Assembly (NCBI RefSeq): GCF_018860855.1
Contig: NZ_JAHKQE010000004.1
Coordinates: forward strand, 154,567-218,566
Length of the DNA stretch: 64,000 nucleotides
Direction: 5' to 3'
DNA from: Amphritea atlantica
Lineage (GTDB): Bacteria; Pseudomonadota; Gammaproteobacteria; Pseudomonadales; Balneatricaceae
This document shows positions 46,037 to 54,645 of the stretch, piece after piece. The position numbers and the translations under genes were made by a program. The notes beneath the pieces were generated by a model that had not been told where the DNA came from, did not search any database, and worked only from the letters and a program-made list of their open reading frames with translations. Each line of letters starts with the position of its first letter. The first letter of the stretch is position 1.

Positions 46037-46426
46037 TTCATAATGGCTTTTAAGTCGTCTCTTTCTATAAACACTGTCATTACTCTTCAATACCATAGCC
46101 CGCATCGTTCTCCTTTATAATCGAAGATGATGCGGGCGATCTCCATCCCTCTCTAAAAATACATCAGCCGTTGTTTGGTCAGTGCGGCTTTATGTCTGCT
46201 CGAATATCTTTGTTTCCCCAGTATAAACAGTCAATATAAAAGACCGGACAATATCGCCTATTGGCGGTGATCTGGCTGTTGCTATATGATTGCGCGCCCG
46301 ATAAGGGGTAATATCAGCTATCTCGATAAGGGTCACATGCCGTTATCTTGACCTACGCCACAAGCGTAAATAAATAAAGGGCCTCTCATCGAGGCTGTTT
46401 AATAATAAATAATAATAGGAAAAAAT
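46037..46426. other. Intergenic region before atoE
   Basis: 390 bp without a credible gene. GCCCGCATC (46098-46106) pairs with GATGCGGGC (46129-46137), a 9-bp hairpin about 60 bp after the last gene of the sigma operon, possibly its terminator though no T-run follows. The leader of the next gene has a short GCCTC/GAGGC hairpin (46383-46397) and an AATAAT-rich stretch. Confidence 0.55.
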
Positions 46427-47806
46427 ATGAATATGAGTGCTGTGGAATTAACGCTATTGCAACGGCTAAGTAAATTTTTTGTTACTCTGTTGCAGCGTTA
46501 CCTTCCTGATCCGTTTATCTTTGCTATCGTGTTAACCCTAGTGGTTTTTGTGTTGGTTATGCCAGCCACAAACCAAGGACCCATGCAGGTTGTTGATGCT
46601 TGGGCCGGTGGGTTTTGGAAATTATTAACCTTTGCTATGCAGATGGCGATGGTTGTTGTTACCGGTCATGCGATGGCCAGTGCACCTGCGTTTAAAAGCA
46701 AGTTAGCCATGTTGGCTGGTATTGCTAAAACGCCAGGCCAAGCCATTATTTTGGTAACCATGATCAGTGCCGCTGCGTGTTGGGTGAACTGGGGCTTTGG
46801 TTTAGTCGTGGGTGCTATTTTTGCACGTGAAATCGCGGCTCGCGTTAAAGGCGTGGATTATCGCTTGTTAATCGCATCGGCTTACAGCGGCTTTCTGTTT
46901 TGGCATGCGGGTCTGTCAGGCTCGATTCCTTTGGCTATTGCCAGTGGTACTAAAATTGAAATCGTGACTAACGGTGCAGTAACAGCGCCAATTCCAACGT
47001 CTGAAACCCTGTTCTCTACCATGAACTTGGCTATCTTGGCGGTGATGTTTATTACGATTCCTTTGTTGAACCGTTTAATGCATCCAGCGGCTCAAGACAC
47101 CATGGTGATTGATCCAGCATTGCTGGCAGAGACTGCCGCGCCAGAAGCATTGCCAAACAAAGAGGATATGACGCCAGCAGAACGTCTGGAAAACAGCCGT
47201 ATCCTGTCTCTGCTATTGGGGGCGATGGGCTTTTCATACATTATTTATTATTTTATCAATAATGGTTTTGCACTGAATCTAAATATTGTCAACTTCACTT
47301 TCTTGTTCTCCGCTATTTTGTTGCATGGAACACCTAAAAGTCTGTTGAACTCGGTATCTCAAGGCGCGAAAAACTGTGCCGGTATTCTGCTACAGTTTCC
47401 GTTCTATGCCGGTATCATGGGTATGATGACGGCCACCGGTGATTCAGGTGCCTCTTTGGCCGGTATTATTTCCGAAGCCTTTGTGTCTATTTCAAACGAA
47501 ACGACTTTCCCGCTGTTCACTTTCTTGAGTGCCGGTATTGTTAACTTCTTCGTCCCATCCGGTGGCGGTCAGTGGGCTGTTCAGGCGCCGATCATGATGC
47601 CTGCCGGTGCTGCACTGGGGGTTGATGCGGCCAAAACCGCGATGGCGATTGCATGGGGTGATGCTTGGACTAACATGATCCAGCCTTTCTGGGCACTTCC
47701 GGCGCTGGCGATTGCAGGTTTGGGAGCTAAAGATGTGATGGGTTATTGCATCATGGCCTTGCTGGGGTCTGGCGTAATTATCTCGCTTGGTTTGCTGATT
47801 TTCTAA
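46427..47806 (+). CDS. atoE: Short-chain fatty acid transporter (AtoE family)
   Basis: 459-residue membrane protein with about 12 helices. It has the family segments FVTLLQRYLPDPFIFAIVLT near the N-terminus, ACWVNWGFGLVVGAIFARE, and the C-terminal NFFVPSGGGQWAVQAPIMMP and WGDAWTNMIQPFWALP. It imports acetoacetate, butyrate or similar acids. No ato catabolic genes are adjacent; the acyl-CoA cluster is more than 30 kb away. It is monocistronic, with a strong bidirectional terminator after it. It interrupts the sigma-E-linked genes and has no promoter of that type. Confidence 0.9.
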   Translation: MNMSAVELTLLQRLSKFFVTLLQRYLPDPFIFAIVLTLVVFVLVMPATNQGPMQVVDAWAGGFWKLLTFAMQMAMVVVTGHAMASAPAFKSKLAMLAGIAKTPGQAIILVTMISAAACWVNWGFGLVVGAIFAREIAARVKGVDYRLLIASAYSGFLFWHAGLSGSIPLAIASGTKIEIVTNGAVTAPIPTSETLFSTMNLAILAVMFITIPLLNRLMHPAAQDTMVIDPALLAETAAPEALPNKEDMTPAERLENSRILSLLLGAMGFSYIIYYFINNGFALNLNIVNFTFLFSAILLHGTPKSLLNSVSQGAKNCAGILLQFPFYAGIMGMMTATGDSGASLAGIISEAFVSISNETTFPLFTFLSAGIVNFFVPSGGGQWAVQAPIMMPAGAALGVDAAKTAMAIAWGDAWTNMIQPFWALPALAIAGLGAKDVMGYCIMALLGSGVIISLGLLIF

Positions 47807-47831
47807 TCACAAACGCTTGATTGTTACAGAC

Positions 47832-47861
47832 AAAAAAACCAGCGTATTGCTGGTTTTTTTT
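47832..47861. terminator. Bidirectional terminator between atoE and phrB
   Basis: AAAACCAGC (47835-47843) pairs with GCTGGTTTT (47849-47857) around GTATT, flanked by an A-run on the left and a T-run on the right, so it can stop both convergent transcripts. Confidence 0.9.
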
Positions 47862-47909
47862 GTTTTTGGGTCAATAAACCCAGTGACGACCGGATTTAAA
47901 TCTTATCGT

Positions 47910-49379
47910 TTATAGGGCTAGGGGTATTTTGGTTGTATCGGGCTGCTGCTTTAAGCTTGAATACGCCGTTAATGCCGCCTGCCGTGATTGCTTTAGATCG
48001 AGTATTGGGTGGGGATAGGTGCTGCCGAGTTCCACCCCAGCATCCTTAAGTACCTGCTCAGGGGCTTCCCAAGGGGTATGAATATATCGACTGGGTAGTG
48101 TTTTTAATTCGGGAATATAACGACGAATATAGTCACCCTGCGCATCAAATTTTTGCCCCTGCAACACAGGGTTAAAAATGCGGAAATAGGGGGCTGCATC
48201 GGTACCGCTGCCAGCCACCCATTGCCAACTGGCACTGTTAGACGCTAAATCGGCATCCACTAGCGTATCCCAAAACCACGCCGCGCCAAGGCGCCAATGC
48301 TGGCGTTGATTCTTTACCAGAAACGAGGCGACCAACATACGCACGCGATTATGCATATAACCGGTCTGCCACAGTTGCCGCATCCCCGCATCGATCATCG
48401 GAAAGCCGGTCAGACCCTGTTGCCACACTTGGCATTGTTCAGGTTGATTTAGCCAAGGGAAACGATTGAAACGTTGATTCAGATTTTCATTCGTCATGGC
48501 GGGGTTATGATAGAGCTGATAATAGGAAAACTCGCGCCAAGCGAGTTCTTTCAAAAAGGTATCTAATGCATCTTCTAAGCCGGGTTGGCTGCCTTGTTGC
48601 TGACTGTAATACCAAATCTGACGCGGTGAAATCTGCCCCCACTGAAGGTAAGGCGAGAGACTTGAGGTAGTCTCTAGGGAGGGAATATCACGGCCTTGCT
48701 GGTAGTCTTGCAAACGTTCGCCGATGAAATGCTGGAGGTGTTGCCAAGCGGCTTCTTCAGAGATCGTCCAGTGGTCGGTTATCTTCTTCGTCCAGCTATG
48801 TTCATCTAATGTCAGTTCAGCCACGGGGATCTGTTTTAGATCGCCTTGACTGATAATAGCCTCAGAAAACAGTTGGATCGCTGGTCGAGGAAGTGGTTCT
48901 GACGGAGGCGCTGCATTGAGGCAGCCTTTACGATAAAACGGGGTAAATATTTTATAGGGTTTGCCGTCGGCTTTACTGATGGTCCAAGGCTCCCACAATA
49001 ACGAGCCGTTATAACTGTGTATCTCGGCTCCGGCGCTTTTAAGAGCAAGTTTGATTTGACTGTCTCGCTTGATGGAATGGGGTGTGTAGCAGCGATTCCA
49101 GTGCACCTCATGGGCGCCGGTTTGCTTGGCGAGTGATAATAAAATCTGCAGTGGGTCGCCCCTGAAAATACGTAACTGGCCAGACAGTTGATCATTGAGA
49201 TCAGCCAAACTGTGCTGTAGCCAGCAGCGGCTTGCGGCCCCAAGGCTCCATTGATCAGGCGTGGTGCTATCATCGATAAAGACGGGTATAACTCGGCCAG
49301 CCTGAGCAGCATAGTAAAGAGCAGGATTATCCGCGAGTCGCAGGTCGTGGCGCAGCCAAACAATAACGGGCGTGTTCAA
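47910..49379 (-). CDS. phrB: Deoxyribodipyrimidine photolyase (class I CPD)
   Basis: Light-driven repair of cyclobutane pyrimidine dimers, 489 residues. The N-terminal antenna domain starts PVIVWLRHDLRLADNPAL. The FAD/DNA domain has LAWREFSYYQLYHNP, TGFPMIDAGMRQLWQTGYMH and WFWDTLVDADLASNSASWQW, all typical of class I enzymes. The start is a TTG at 49379, with AAGGAG six bases upstream lying across the end of the preceding gene; no ATG fits. It is cotranscribed with the DUF523/DUF1722 gene from a sigma-E-type promoter, as expected for a photo-oxidative stress gene. Confidence 0.94.
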   Translation of the reverse strand: MNTPVIVWLRHDLRLADNPALYYAAQAGRVIPVFIDDSTTPDQWSLGAASRCWLQHSLADLNDQLSGQLRIFRGDPLQILLSLAKQTGAHEVHWNRCYTPHSIKRDSQIKLALKSAGAEIHSYNGSLLWEPWTISKADGKPYKIFTPFYRKGCLNAAPPSEPLPRPAIQLFSEAIISQGDLKQIPVAELTLDEHSWTKKITDHWTISEEAAWQHLQHFIGERLQDYQQGRDIPSLETTSSLSPYLQWGQISPRQIWYYSQQQGSQPGLEDALDTFLKELAWREFSYYQLYHNPAMTNENLNQRFNRFPWLNQPEQCQVWQQGLTGFPMIDAGMRQLWQTGYMHNRVRMLVASFLVKNQRQHWRLGAAWFWDTLVDADLASNSASWQWVAGSGTDAAPYFRIFNPVLQGQKFDAQGDYIRRYIPELKTLPSRYIHTPWEAPEQVLKDAGVELGSTYPHPILDLKQSRQAALTAYSSLKQQPDTTKIPLAL

Positions 49380-49389
49380 GGTGTTCTCC

Positions 49390-50367
49390 TTATACCTGAT
49401 TACGTAGCCCAAGGTGTGCTGGGTAAGGTTCTAGGTAGCGTTGAGCGCGGATATAGTCGCTGCCATTTTGATTAATATAATGGGAGAGCAGGGTCATCGG
49501 GGTGATGAGGTTAACCTCCTCGAGTCGGTATTGCTCAAACACGGCTAGAATCGCCTGCCGTGCGGTACTATCAACGCTCTGTTTTAGGTAGCCCATAATA
49601 TGCTGCATAACATTACAGTGAGCACCTCGAGAGGCGGGTTGGTTAATAGCCGACATAAACTGATCAAAATAATCTGCCATCAGTTTGTCTAACGGTTCAT
49701 GGTGAGCATCGGCGAGCATCTTGCCTAGCGTTCGATAGGCGACTTGATTGTGGGCCATCAGTAGATATTTATAGCTGCTGTGAAACTGTAATAAATGATG
49801 GAAGCTGGGTTGTTCGACCACCTCTTTGCGAAAATGATGATGGGCAAAGACTCGCATCACGAAGTTTTCCCTCAGTTGGGCATCATTCAAGCGACCATCT
49901 TCTTCGATGGGTAGGTTAGGGTACTGTTGCATTAATGCTTGGGCGAATAACCCCGATCCCCGTTGTTCGTGAGGATGGCCAGATGGCTGATAAACTTTCA
50001 CGCGTTCCATACCACAGCTAGGGGAGTCTTTCTTAAGGATAAACCCATCGAGTGCGTGACAGCGCTGTAGCATTGGCTGGCAGGCCGCAGTGAGCTGTTC
50101 GGTAAGATCCTTCGCAGGGCCATCATCAGTTGTTTTAGAGAAGATTAACGTCGGCTTTGTTGGATCACCCGTCAGGCGCATGGTCGGGCGAGGGATGCCA
50201 AAACCAGCGGCGACTTCTGGGCAGAATGTTTGATATTGAAAGTGGCTTGCAAGCTGGTTACGGCAGATTCTTGATTGGCTGTGACCACCGTTAAAGCGGA
50301 CTTCTTCACCCATGACACAGGCGCTGATGCCGACGGGTATGTTAGTGGTTTCGGAGATTGAATTCAT
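49390..50367 (-). CDS. DUF523-DUF1722 protein (YbgA-like)
   Basis: 325-residue protein with an N-terminal DUF523 domain (ISACVMGEEVRFNGGHS, cysteine-rich; also CHALDGFILKKDSPSCGM) and a C-terminal DUF1722 domain (HHFRKEVVEQPSFHHLLQFH, QHIMGYLKQSVD). E. coli YbgA carries only DUF1722 and likewise precedes phr. The ATG at 50367 is chosen because AAGGA lies 7 nt before it; the in-frame ATG at 50373 would have no spacing. The phrB TTG lies 10 nt beyond its stop. Function unknown; the pairing with photolyase suggests DNA repair or light stress. Confidence 0.85.
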   Translation of the reverse strand: MNSISETTNIPVGISACVMGEEVRFNGGHSQSRICRNQLASHFQYQTFCPEVAAGFGIPRPTMRLTGDPTKPTLIFSKTTDDGPAKDLTEQLTAACQPMLQRCHALDGFILKKDSPSCGMERVKVYQPSGHPHEQRGSGLFAQALMQQYPNLPIEEDGRLNDAQLRENFVMRVFAHHHFRKEVVEQPSFHHLLQFHSSYKYLLMAHNQVAYRTLGKMLADAHHEPLDKLMADYFDQFMSAINQPASRGAHCNVMQHIMGYLKQSVDSTARQAILAVFEQYRLEEVNLITPMTLLSHYINQNGSDYIRAQRYLEPYPAHLGLRNQV

Positions 50368-50401
50368 GCTCATTCCTTGGCTGTAAGCTCGATTAAATAT
50401 G

Positions 50402-50429
50402 TGTACGTAAAATACTTTGCAGTGGATCA
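50402..50429 (-). promoter_or_regulatory. ChrR-type sigma-E promoter of the YbgA-like/photolyase operon
   Basis: On the minus strand: TGATCC (complement of 50424-50429), a 16-bp spacer and CGTACA (complement of 50402-50407). Initiation near 50395 would leave a leader of about 28 nt before the ATG at 50367. Confidence 0.82.
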
Positions 50430-50484
50430 GCCATGGGGTGATTTTTGAGAGGTGTGGTGTGGTTAAAAAGTAGTCAATAAATTG

Positions 50485-50512
50485 TTGACTGAATTAGTAG
50501 GGTATATATAAT
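50485..50512 (+). promoter_or_regulatory. Strong sigma70-type promoter of a candidate small RNA
   Basis: TTGACT (50485-50490), a 16-bp spacer and a perfect TATAAT (50507-50512), facing an intrinsic terminator 150 bp further on. Confidence 0.65.
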
Positions 50513-50518
50513 TAAGCC

Positions 50519-50694
50519 GTAATTGATTCGGATTGTATCAGCGCTGTTGGCTCATCTGCTCTCTCACCAGATATAACGTACTGATACCTTTCCCCGATGA
50601 TGTTCAACTGCTGTGGTCAATTGATGCATCCGGTAACACTGGGTTTTCATTGTCCTTTTTTCAGGCCGCTGTTTGTACAGCGGCCTTTTTTTTT
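50519..50694 (+). ncRNA. Candidate small RNA
   Basis: About 175 nt between a strong promoter and a perfect terminator (stem AGGCCGCTGT 50663-50672 / ACAGCGGCCT 50677-50686, TTGT loop, nine T). Inside, GTATCAG (50535-50541) can pair with CTGATAC (50581-50587). An open frame crosses the terminator and has no ribosome site, so I do not think it is coding. I do not recognise it as 6S, 4.5S, GcvB or Spot 42. It is convergent with pta and divergent from the photolyase operon. Ends are inferred. Confidence 0.6.
50663..50694 (+). terminator. Intrinsic terminator of the candidate small RNA
   Basis: Perfect 10-bp GC-rich stem with a 4-nt loop followed by nine T on the plus strand. On the minus strand only a poor tail follows, so it is not an efficient pta terminator. 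Confidence 0.88.
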
Positions 50695-50722
50695 CCAATA
50701 TTGACGGCATTTCTTCCGTTGG

Positions 50723-52864
50723 TTATTCGTTGTTTTCACAGGCTTTTGCTTGTATCGCCGTTAACGCGATTGTGAAGACGATATCGTCTACGAGCGCGCC
50801 TCTGGATAGATCATTCACCGGCTTTCGCATCCCCTGTAACATCGGACCGATGCTGATCACATCGGCGCTACGTTGAACCGCTTTATAGGTGGTATTGCCG
50901 GTGTTTAAGTCGGGGAAGATAAATACGGTTGCATGGCCGGCCACCGAGCTGTTGGGGGCTTTAGATTTCGCGACACTTTCCATCACGGCTGCATCATATT
51001 GCAATGGACCATCGATCAGCAGATCTGGACGTTTTTCGCGCGCGATACGGGTCGCTTCCCTAACTTTATCAACATCGGCTCCCTTGCCTGAAACGCCTGT
51101 GGAATAGCTAATCATCGCTACTCGAGGCGGAATGCCAAAGGCGGTCGCTGAATCCGCCGACTGGATTGCAATATCGGCTAATTGTTCGGCGTTAGGATCG
51201 GGGTTTATCGCACAGTCACCGTAAATCAATACCTGTTCCGGCAGGCACATAAAGAAGATGGATGAGACTAAGTTGCTGCCCGGGGCTGTTTTAATGAGCT
51301 GCATGGGCGGGCGAATGGTATTGGCGGTGGTATGTTCCGCGCCGCTGACTAGCCCATCAACATGACCCATTTCCAGCATGAGGGTGCCTAGCACGACATT
51401 GTCCTGCAAAAGTCGCTTGGCAATAAATTCTGAGACGCCACGTTGGCTCCGCAACTCGACCAGCCGTTTAATATAGTCATTACGGATGAGTTGTGGATCA
51501 CGAATGATGATCTTATCGTTGAGGGTGATCCCTTGGTTCTTGGCGACCTGAGCAATCTCTTTGATATTACCGAGCAGTAGGCAGCGAGCGATGCCACGTT
51601 CGGCACAGATCGCTGCGGCTTTAACAGTGCGTGGTTCATTGCCTTCTGGTAGCACAATTAATTTATCTGCTTGGCGCGCTCGGTTGATCAATTGATAGCG
51701 GAAGGCCGGTGGGGACAGGCGGCGCTGATAACTATCATCCACCATGGTGTTAAGCCAGTCACGATCGATATAGGCGGCGGTCGCTTCTTTGATATCACGG
51801 ATGCGCTGATGATCATCGATTTGGGTGCGTTGGTTCATCTGAGTCATCGCCAGTGCCGTTTGCCAGCTGTTCAACTGAATACTGAGAATTGGTAAGCCCG
51901 TTTTAAAGGCGCCGGCACAGAGTTTCAATACCGGCGAGGAGGGGGTGAAACCACTGGTTAACACCACTGCAGCTAATTCAATCCCGTTGACGGCGGCCAT
52001 GCAGGCGGCAATGATCATATCGTCCCGGTCTCCGGGGATAAACACTAGGGCACCTGGCCGCAATTCGTCGACTGAGTTAGCGACACTGCGGGCGAATAGT
52101 GTGATGCGGCTGGCGCGGCGAGTGTCGATATCTCCCGTGTTGATAATGGTCGCATTTAGGTAGGAGGCTATATCCTTGATACGGGGAGTGATGAGGTCGC
52201 GGTTCCACGGAATACAACCGAGCAGGCGAAACTGATCGCTAAAGATAGTGGCGTGTTCGCGAATAACCTCTTCGGTTATGCTGTGAATGACGGTTTGGCC
52301 GGCGCCGAGAAATGGCTGCATATGACCATCGCGGTCAACGGGCGCACCCAGCTTGCTTAAAATACAGCCGACTAGCTGTTTGCTTTTAATGCCACCGTAA
52401 GCACGAGCCGTAATATCAATATGATCCTGCAGGGCTTCAATACTGTCTGTGCCCGGGGTTGCCACCAAAATTACTTGGGCATCCAGTGCTTTAGCTATCT
52501 CATTATTAATACGGGTTGCATAGGGCTGATGTTCGGTATGCACCATTCCCTCGATAATCACTACTTCATTATCGGCGGGTAGGTTTTGCTCATAACGGGC
52601 AACCAGCTGCTCTAACAACTCATTACCTTTATCTTGGCTGACGAGTTGTTCAATATCGCGAATCGATACCGGTTCAGCGATGGAGGCACAATCCCCCTGC
52701 AACATGGCGATGGTCGAGTCGACCCTATCGTTCTCTTCTTGGGCGATCGGTTTAAAGAAATGAACCTTTATGCCTTGACGGTTCATAGCCTGAAAAAGGC
52801 CCAATACGGCGGTGGTTAAACCTGCGCCTACACCGGTGGGAGCTATCAATAGTGCTTGAGACAT
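50723..52864 (-). CDS. pta: Phosphate acetyltransferase (long form)
   Basis: Interconverts acetyl-CoA and acetyl phosphate. The 713-residue protein has the three-part layout of E. coli Pta: N-terminal P-loop/BioD-like domain (LLIAPTGVGAGLTTAVLGLF; about 1-220), DRTGG domain (about 225-340) and the catalytic PTA domain (about 390-705, with VLPEGNEPRTVKAAAI and SAEHTTANTIRP). The acetate kinase gene that normally precedes pta is absent: the 5' side is 764 bp of non-coding DNA and then the divergent TRAP operon. ackA must be elsewhere, or acetyl phosphate is used differently. Confidence 0.95.
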   Translation of the reverse strand: MSQALLIAPTGVGAGLTTAVLGLFQAMNRQGIKVHFFKPIAQEENDRVDSTIAMLQGDCASIAEPVSIRDIEQLVSQDKGNELLEQLVARYEQNLPADNEVVIIEGMVHTEHQPYATRINNEIAKALDAQVILVATPGTDSIEALQDHIDITARAYGGIKSKQLVGCILSKLGAPVDRDGHMQPFLGAGQTVIHSITEEVIREHATIFSDQFRLLGCIPWNRDLITPRIKDIASYLNATIINTGDIDTRRASRITLFARSVANSVDELRPGALVFIPGDRDDMIIAACMAAVNGIELAAVVLTSGFTPSSPVLKLCAGAFKTGLPILSIQLNSWQTALAMTQMNQRTQIDDHQRIRDIKEATAAYIDRDWLNTMVDDSYQRRLSPPAFRYQLINRARQADKLIVLPEGNEPRTVKAAAICAERGIARCLLLGNIKEIAQVAKNQGITLNDKIIIRDPQLIRNDYIKRLVELRSQRGVSEFIAKRLLQDNVVLGTLMLEMGHVDGLVSGAEHTTANTIRPPMQLIKTAPGSNLVSSIFFMCLPEQVLIYGDCAINPDPNAEQLADIAIQSADSATAFGIPPRVAMISYSTGVSGKGADVDKVREATRIAREKRPDLLIDGPLQYDAAVMESVAKSKAPNSSVAGHATVFIFPDLNTGNTTYKAVQRSADVISIGPMLQGMRKPVNDLSRGALVDDIVFTIALTAIQAKACENNE

Positions 52865-53336
52865 CAGAGTTCCTTACGGTCAGTAGCGACCTGTTGTTCA
52901 TTCCTAGCAGGTTGCCGTGTGTTGAATCGAGTTTTCAAAAAGGAACCAGGTTTAGAAGAATTGTTTTTGACTGGTATGAGATAGATTCTACGGCGTTGGT
53001 GAAAAAATTTACAGGCTTTCGTTTTATCCTCTTGTTACTTAAATATATAGATTTAGGTCTCTCTGCTGAGGGCGGGTCGGTTAACCATCATTGGGTATTA
53101 TGACGGATATTTATCAGCCTTTTTGTCGATCGCTTTTGGGTATTACAAACATGGCTCTTGGTATTTGGGATGACGACACGACTGTGTGTAATAGACGAAA
53201 TTATAGTTGATAGCTATTGATGTTGTTGAGTTTATTGCCGTTCTGAATATCAAACAGAGGGTATCCCCTGAAAGGGGTAGGCAGCAAAAATGTTAATACA
53301 AAGGTCATTGTTTTGCGCTATCAGTGTAATGTTTTG

Positions 53337-53358
53337 TTTAATGATTTATATCATTAAA
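53337..53358. promoter_or_regulatory. FNR/CRP-like palindrome
   Basis: TTTAATGAT-TTAT-ATCATTAAA is a perfect 9-bp dyad with a 4-bp spacer. Its core ATGAT-N4-ATCAT differs by one base per half from the FNR consensus TTGAT-N4-ATCAA. It lies 270 bp before dctP and about 470 bp from pta. Confidence 0.4.
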
Positions 53359-53553
53359 ACAATGAATTAGCGTTGATTTGGTCGGTTTGTGTTGGTTTTT
53401 GTTAGAGGCTGTTCTATCAGGGGTAACGCCGCTGATTAACAGTGCTTGCAGCCGTTGTCCGAATATCTAGTCTTCCTATTTATAATAATGGGTGTTAAAA
53501 ATAACGAACATCTATCCGCTAAGAGATAGATTCGTTATTCAGGCGTCACGGGA

Positions 53554-53592
53554 CAATCAATTAATTGATTGCCGGAAGGCAGATGCCTGCCT
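53554..53592. promoter_or_regulatory. Adjacent palindromes in the dctP leader
   Basis: CAATCAATTAATTGATTG (53554-53571) is a perfect 18-bp palindrome. It is followed by the hairpin AGGCAG-ATGC-CTGCCT (53577-53592), 37 bp before the dctP start. Either could be an operator or leader structure. Confidence 0.45.
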
Positions 53593-53628
53593 GAGTTATA
53601 AGAATTTATAAAAAATAGGAAGACGATA

Positions 53629-54645
53629 GTGAAAAGAAGAGACTTGCTTAAAGCTGCAGCGACCGGTATCGCAGCAGCACCCTTAGCCCTTTCCTCAACA
53701 ACCGCTCACGCAGGTAAAAATGTTCGACTGCGGATGCAGACGCTCTATGGCACCGAGTCTGATGATCTTTATAAAGAGTTCACTAATGATGTAAAAGCGG
53801 TATCGAATAAGAGCGTACGTATTCAACGTTTCCGTGGGTCAGAGTTGGTACCGAATGATCAGATGTTAGATGCGGTGTCTAAAGGCACCTTGGATATGTG
53901 TCAGGGATATGCCGGTTATTGGGCGGGTCAGTTAGATATTGGTAAGATCGAATCAGGTATTCCTGGCGCTTGGGCAAGCTATGATGAAGCGATCTATCTG
54001 CATCAAGCGAAGGGGCTGACGGCGTTACTCGAAGAAGCCTATGCCGAGAAAGGGGTTAAGTATTTAGGGGCTGTCTTTGGTGGGCCTTATGATCTGCTGA
54101 CCACTAAGCCTGTGAATAGCCTTGAAGACCTGAAAAAACTGAAGATCCGCGCGACTGCAACGGTCGCTGGCATTCTGGAAAAATTTGATATTCCTACCGT
54201 GTATCTGCCAAGCCAAGAGCTCTATGTTGCCTTGTCGACCGGTGCGATCGATGGCGTTATTTATGGCGGATCATTGGAGTATAAAGCGCTTAAACTGCAC
54301 GAATCTGCTAAATACTACACCTACCTGAATATGATCAACCCAGGCTATGCCGACGGTATGTTGATCAATATGAAAAAGTGGGAATCTCTCACAGAAGATC
54401 AGCAAAAAGCACTGGAACTGGCGACAGCGAAGCACGCCGTTAACATGCATGCTTGGAACGTGAATGGCTGCTTGGATGTGAATGGCGAAGGGATCTTTGA
54501 ATTTTCCTCATTGCCTGAAGCCGATTCTAAAGCACTGACAACGGCGGCTATGGACGTTTGGAAAGAGGAAGCGGCTAAGTCTCCTCGTAACGCCAAGGCG
54601 ATTGAGGCGATCACGGCGACAGCGAAGGCAACAGGGAGAATCTGA
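53629..54645 (+). CDS. dctP: TRAP transporter substrate-binding protein (DctP family)
   Basis: 338-residue periplasmic solute receptor. The leader KRRDLLKAAATGIAAAPLAL carries a twin-arginine motif (RRDLLK), followed by a hydrophobic stretch and an AHA cleavage site near residue 28, so Tat export is likely; most DctP proteins use Sec, but Tat leaders are known. The conserved DctP region includes LEDLKKLKIRATATV, with the arginine that binds a carboxylate, and GAIDGVIYGG. The ligand is probably an organic acid or another carboxylate-bearing compound. The GTG start has AGGAAG ahead. Its last base overlaps the dctQ start. Confidence 0.9.
   Translation: MKRRDLLKAAATGIAAAPLALSSTTAHAGKNVRLRMQTLYGTESDDLYKEFTNDVKAVSNKSVRIQRFRGSELVPNDQMLDAVSKGTLDMCQGYAGYWAGQLDIGKIESGIPGAWASYDEAIYLHQAKGLTALLEEAYAEKGVKYLGAVFGGPYDLLTTKPVNSLEDLKKLKIRATATVAGILEKFDIPTVYLPSQELYVALSTGAIDGVIYGGSLEYKALKLHESAKYYTYLNMINPGYADGMLINMKKWESLTEDQQKALELATAKHAVNMHAWNVNGCLDVNGEGIFEFSSLPEADSKALTTAAMDVWKEEAAKSPRNAKAIEAITATAKATGRI

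Larger units (their letters stand above)
52865..53628. other. Long intergenic region between pta and dctP
   Basis: 764 bp without a credible gene; an open frame at 52852-53103 runs into the pta start region and has no ribosome site. The part near the TRAP genes holds three dyads: TTTAATGAT/ATCATTAAA (53337-53358), an 18-bp perfect palindrome (53554-53571) and a small hairpin AGGCAG/CTGCCT (53577-53592). The rest is AT-rich and unassigned. Confidence 0.6.

Noticed and set aside
50533..50775. 80-codon plus-strand frame beside pta
   Set aside because: Runs through a strong terminator and into antisense pta; no ribosome site. The region is better read as a small RNA.
52852..53103. 83-codon frame opposite the pta start
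   Set aside because: Begins inside antisense pta, has no ribosome site and no recognisable product.
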